A program made the position numbers and the translations under genes. Shown piece after piece: positions 63,392 to 64,000 of a stretch of DNA of 64,000 nt. Positions within the stretch are counted from its first letter, which is position 1. Every line of letters starts with the position of its first letter. A model generated the notes under the pieces. The model saw only the letters and a program-made list of their open reading frames with translations. It was not told the DNA's origin and made no database searches. Source of the DNA: Faecalicatena fissicatena (GTDB taxonomy: Bacteria > Bacillota > Clostridia > Lachnospirales > Lachnospiraceae); NCBI GenBank assembly GCA_001028025.1, contig LDAQ01000108.1, forward strand, positions 1 through 64,000. The letters are read 5' to 3'.

Positions 63392-63462
63392 AAGATAACA
63401 GAAGACAGATAACTGATAAATGAGTAATAGTTTTTTAGTTTTAAATAAAAAGATTACGACAA

Positions 63463-63499
63463 AGAAAGAGGGATGCCGGCGGAAGGCTTCCCTTTTTCT
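63463..63499 (+). terminator. Rho-independent terminator
   Basis: AGAAAGAGGGATGCC pairs with GGCTTCCCTTTTTCT, with minor mismatches, around a 7-nt loop. It ends the amidohydrolase operon. Confidence 0.78.
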
Positions 63500-63617
63500 G
63501 GTAAGTGGATTTATAAGCAGGTATGTGTTAAAATACAGTCATGAAAAGAACAGAAAGATTAAGTGCAGTATCAGGTGCATAAATATAGAAAAGAAACGAA
63601 AAGGGAGGTGTTCTTTT

Positions 63618-64000
63618 GTGAGGATAACCAGCCTGAGAATCAGAAATTTTAAATATATTCGGAACATGTACATTGAGGATATCGATAACGCCCTGATACT
63701 GGTAGGACAGAATAATACAGGGAAGACGGCTGTACTGGACGCCATCCGTGCGGTGGGAGGCTCCTATCAGATTCAGCCGGAAGACTTTCAGGAGAATAAT
63801 TCGAATATTGAGGTGTTTGTTTCCCTGGAATTTCTGGAAGAAGACCTGGTACGTCTCCAGAAAAACGGGGTGGTCAGTCAGTACAGACGCTTTGAGGCGT
63901 GGAAGGAGGATTTCAGGAAAAAGCTGCCCTCTTTCGACGATAAGGGGGTTCTGACCTTTGAGTTTATCGCTAATAAAGATGGACGTATACGTTTTAATGA
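63618..64000 (+). CDS. OLD-family/AAA ATPase, N-terminal part (runs off the window)
   Basis: The first 127 residues are visible. They start MRITSLRIRNFKYIRNMYIE and contain a Walker A motif in LVGQNNTGKTAVLDAIRAVG, as in OLD-type endonucleases and related RecF-like AAA ATPases. The nuclease part, if any, lies outside the window. GTG 63618 is the start, with GGGAGGTG upstream. A TAAAAT box at 63529-63534 may be its -10. OLD proteins often act in phage defence or DNA repair. Confidence 0.75.
   Translation, partial: MRITSLRIRNFKYIRNMYIEDIDNALILVGQNNTGKTAVLDAIRAVGGSYQIQPEDFQENNSNIEVFVSLEFLEEDLVRLQKNGVVSQYRRFEAWKEDFRKKLPSFDDKGVLTFEFIANKDGRIRFN

Noticed and set aside
1..64000. CRISPR arrays, rRNA genes, insertion sequences
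   Set aside because: No regularly spaced repeats, no rRNA sequence and no transposase or integrase gene was seen.

Overview
The window looks like chromosome of an anaerobic gut Firmicute, most likely Lachnospiraceae (Clostridia). This is inferred from strong AGGAGG-type ribosome binding sites, FeoAB with a DtxR-type regulator, many sugar-uptake operons, a B12-dependent diol dehydratase with reactivase, PTS and CUT1 ABC sugar transporters, a VanZ protein and the DUF969/DUF979 5-oxoproline system. I could not run a database search, so genus and family calls rest on recognised protein motifs.

Layout. 1-8.1 kb: a tRNA-Lys(CTT), a YibE/F membrane protein, a very large cell-surface metallophosphatase, TrmO, a BmrR-like MerR regulator and a small XRE regulator. 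8.2-14.2 kb: an unrecognised 250-aa protein with a strong promoter, a GH43 glycosidase flanked by related palindromic repeats, a GGDEF protein, an HD protein and a two-component system. 14.2-20.7 kb: a UroD-fold methyltransferase divergent from an AraC regulator, an ArAE-type transporter, a DtxR-like regulator, and feoAB behind a duplicated leader. 20.9-30.5 kb: an FGGY kinase, a SorC regulator, and a nine-gene operon with a galactitol-type PTS, a class II aldolase, an archaeal-type triose-phosphate isomerase, YjbQ, a UroD-fold protein and a cysteine desulfurase. 30.4-38.3 kb: a rhamnulokinase/fuculose-phosphate aldolase/ABC transporter/ROK cassette lying between two perfect 152-bp direct repeats. 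The left edge is made of fragments of a MATE gene and a SorC gene. 38.3-44.7 kb: a MATE pump with divergent MerR, Ogt, an unrecognised trio of small genes (one frameshifted), VanZ, an ArsR-like regulator and a nitroreductase. 45-48.6 kb: the 5-oxoproline transporter pair, an M29-like aminopeptidase and pyroglutamyl peptidase. 48.6-53.5 kb: a 7TMR-DISM histidine kinase and its response regulator, divergent from a secreted, membrane-anchored surface protein. 53.6-59.1 kb: diol dehydratase, reactivase and cobalamin adenosyltransferase. 59.3-63.4 kb: a LysR regulator and an M20 amidohydrolase with two partner membrane proteins. From 63.6 kb the start of an OLD/AAA ATPase runs off the window.

How the parts may work together. 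Deoxysugar breakdown through the 31-36 kb cassette would give lactaldehyde. If this is reduced to 1,2-propanediol, the diol dehydratase at 54-59 kb could use it. The most unusual pieces are the repeat-bracketed cassette, the PTS operon with non-sugar enzymes, and the unnamed three-gene cluster at 41.3-42.2 kb.
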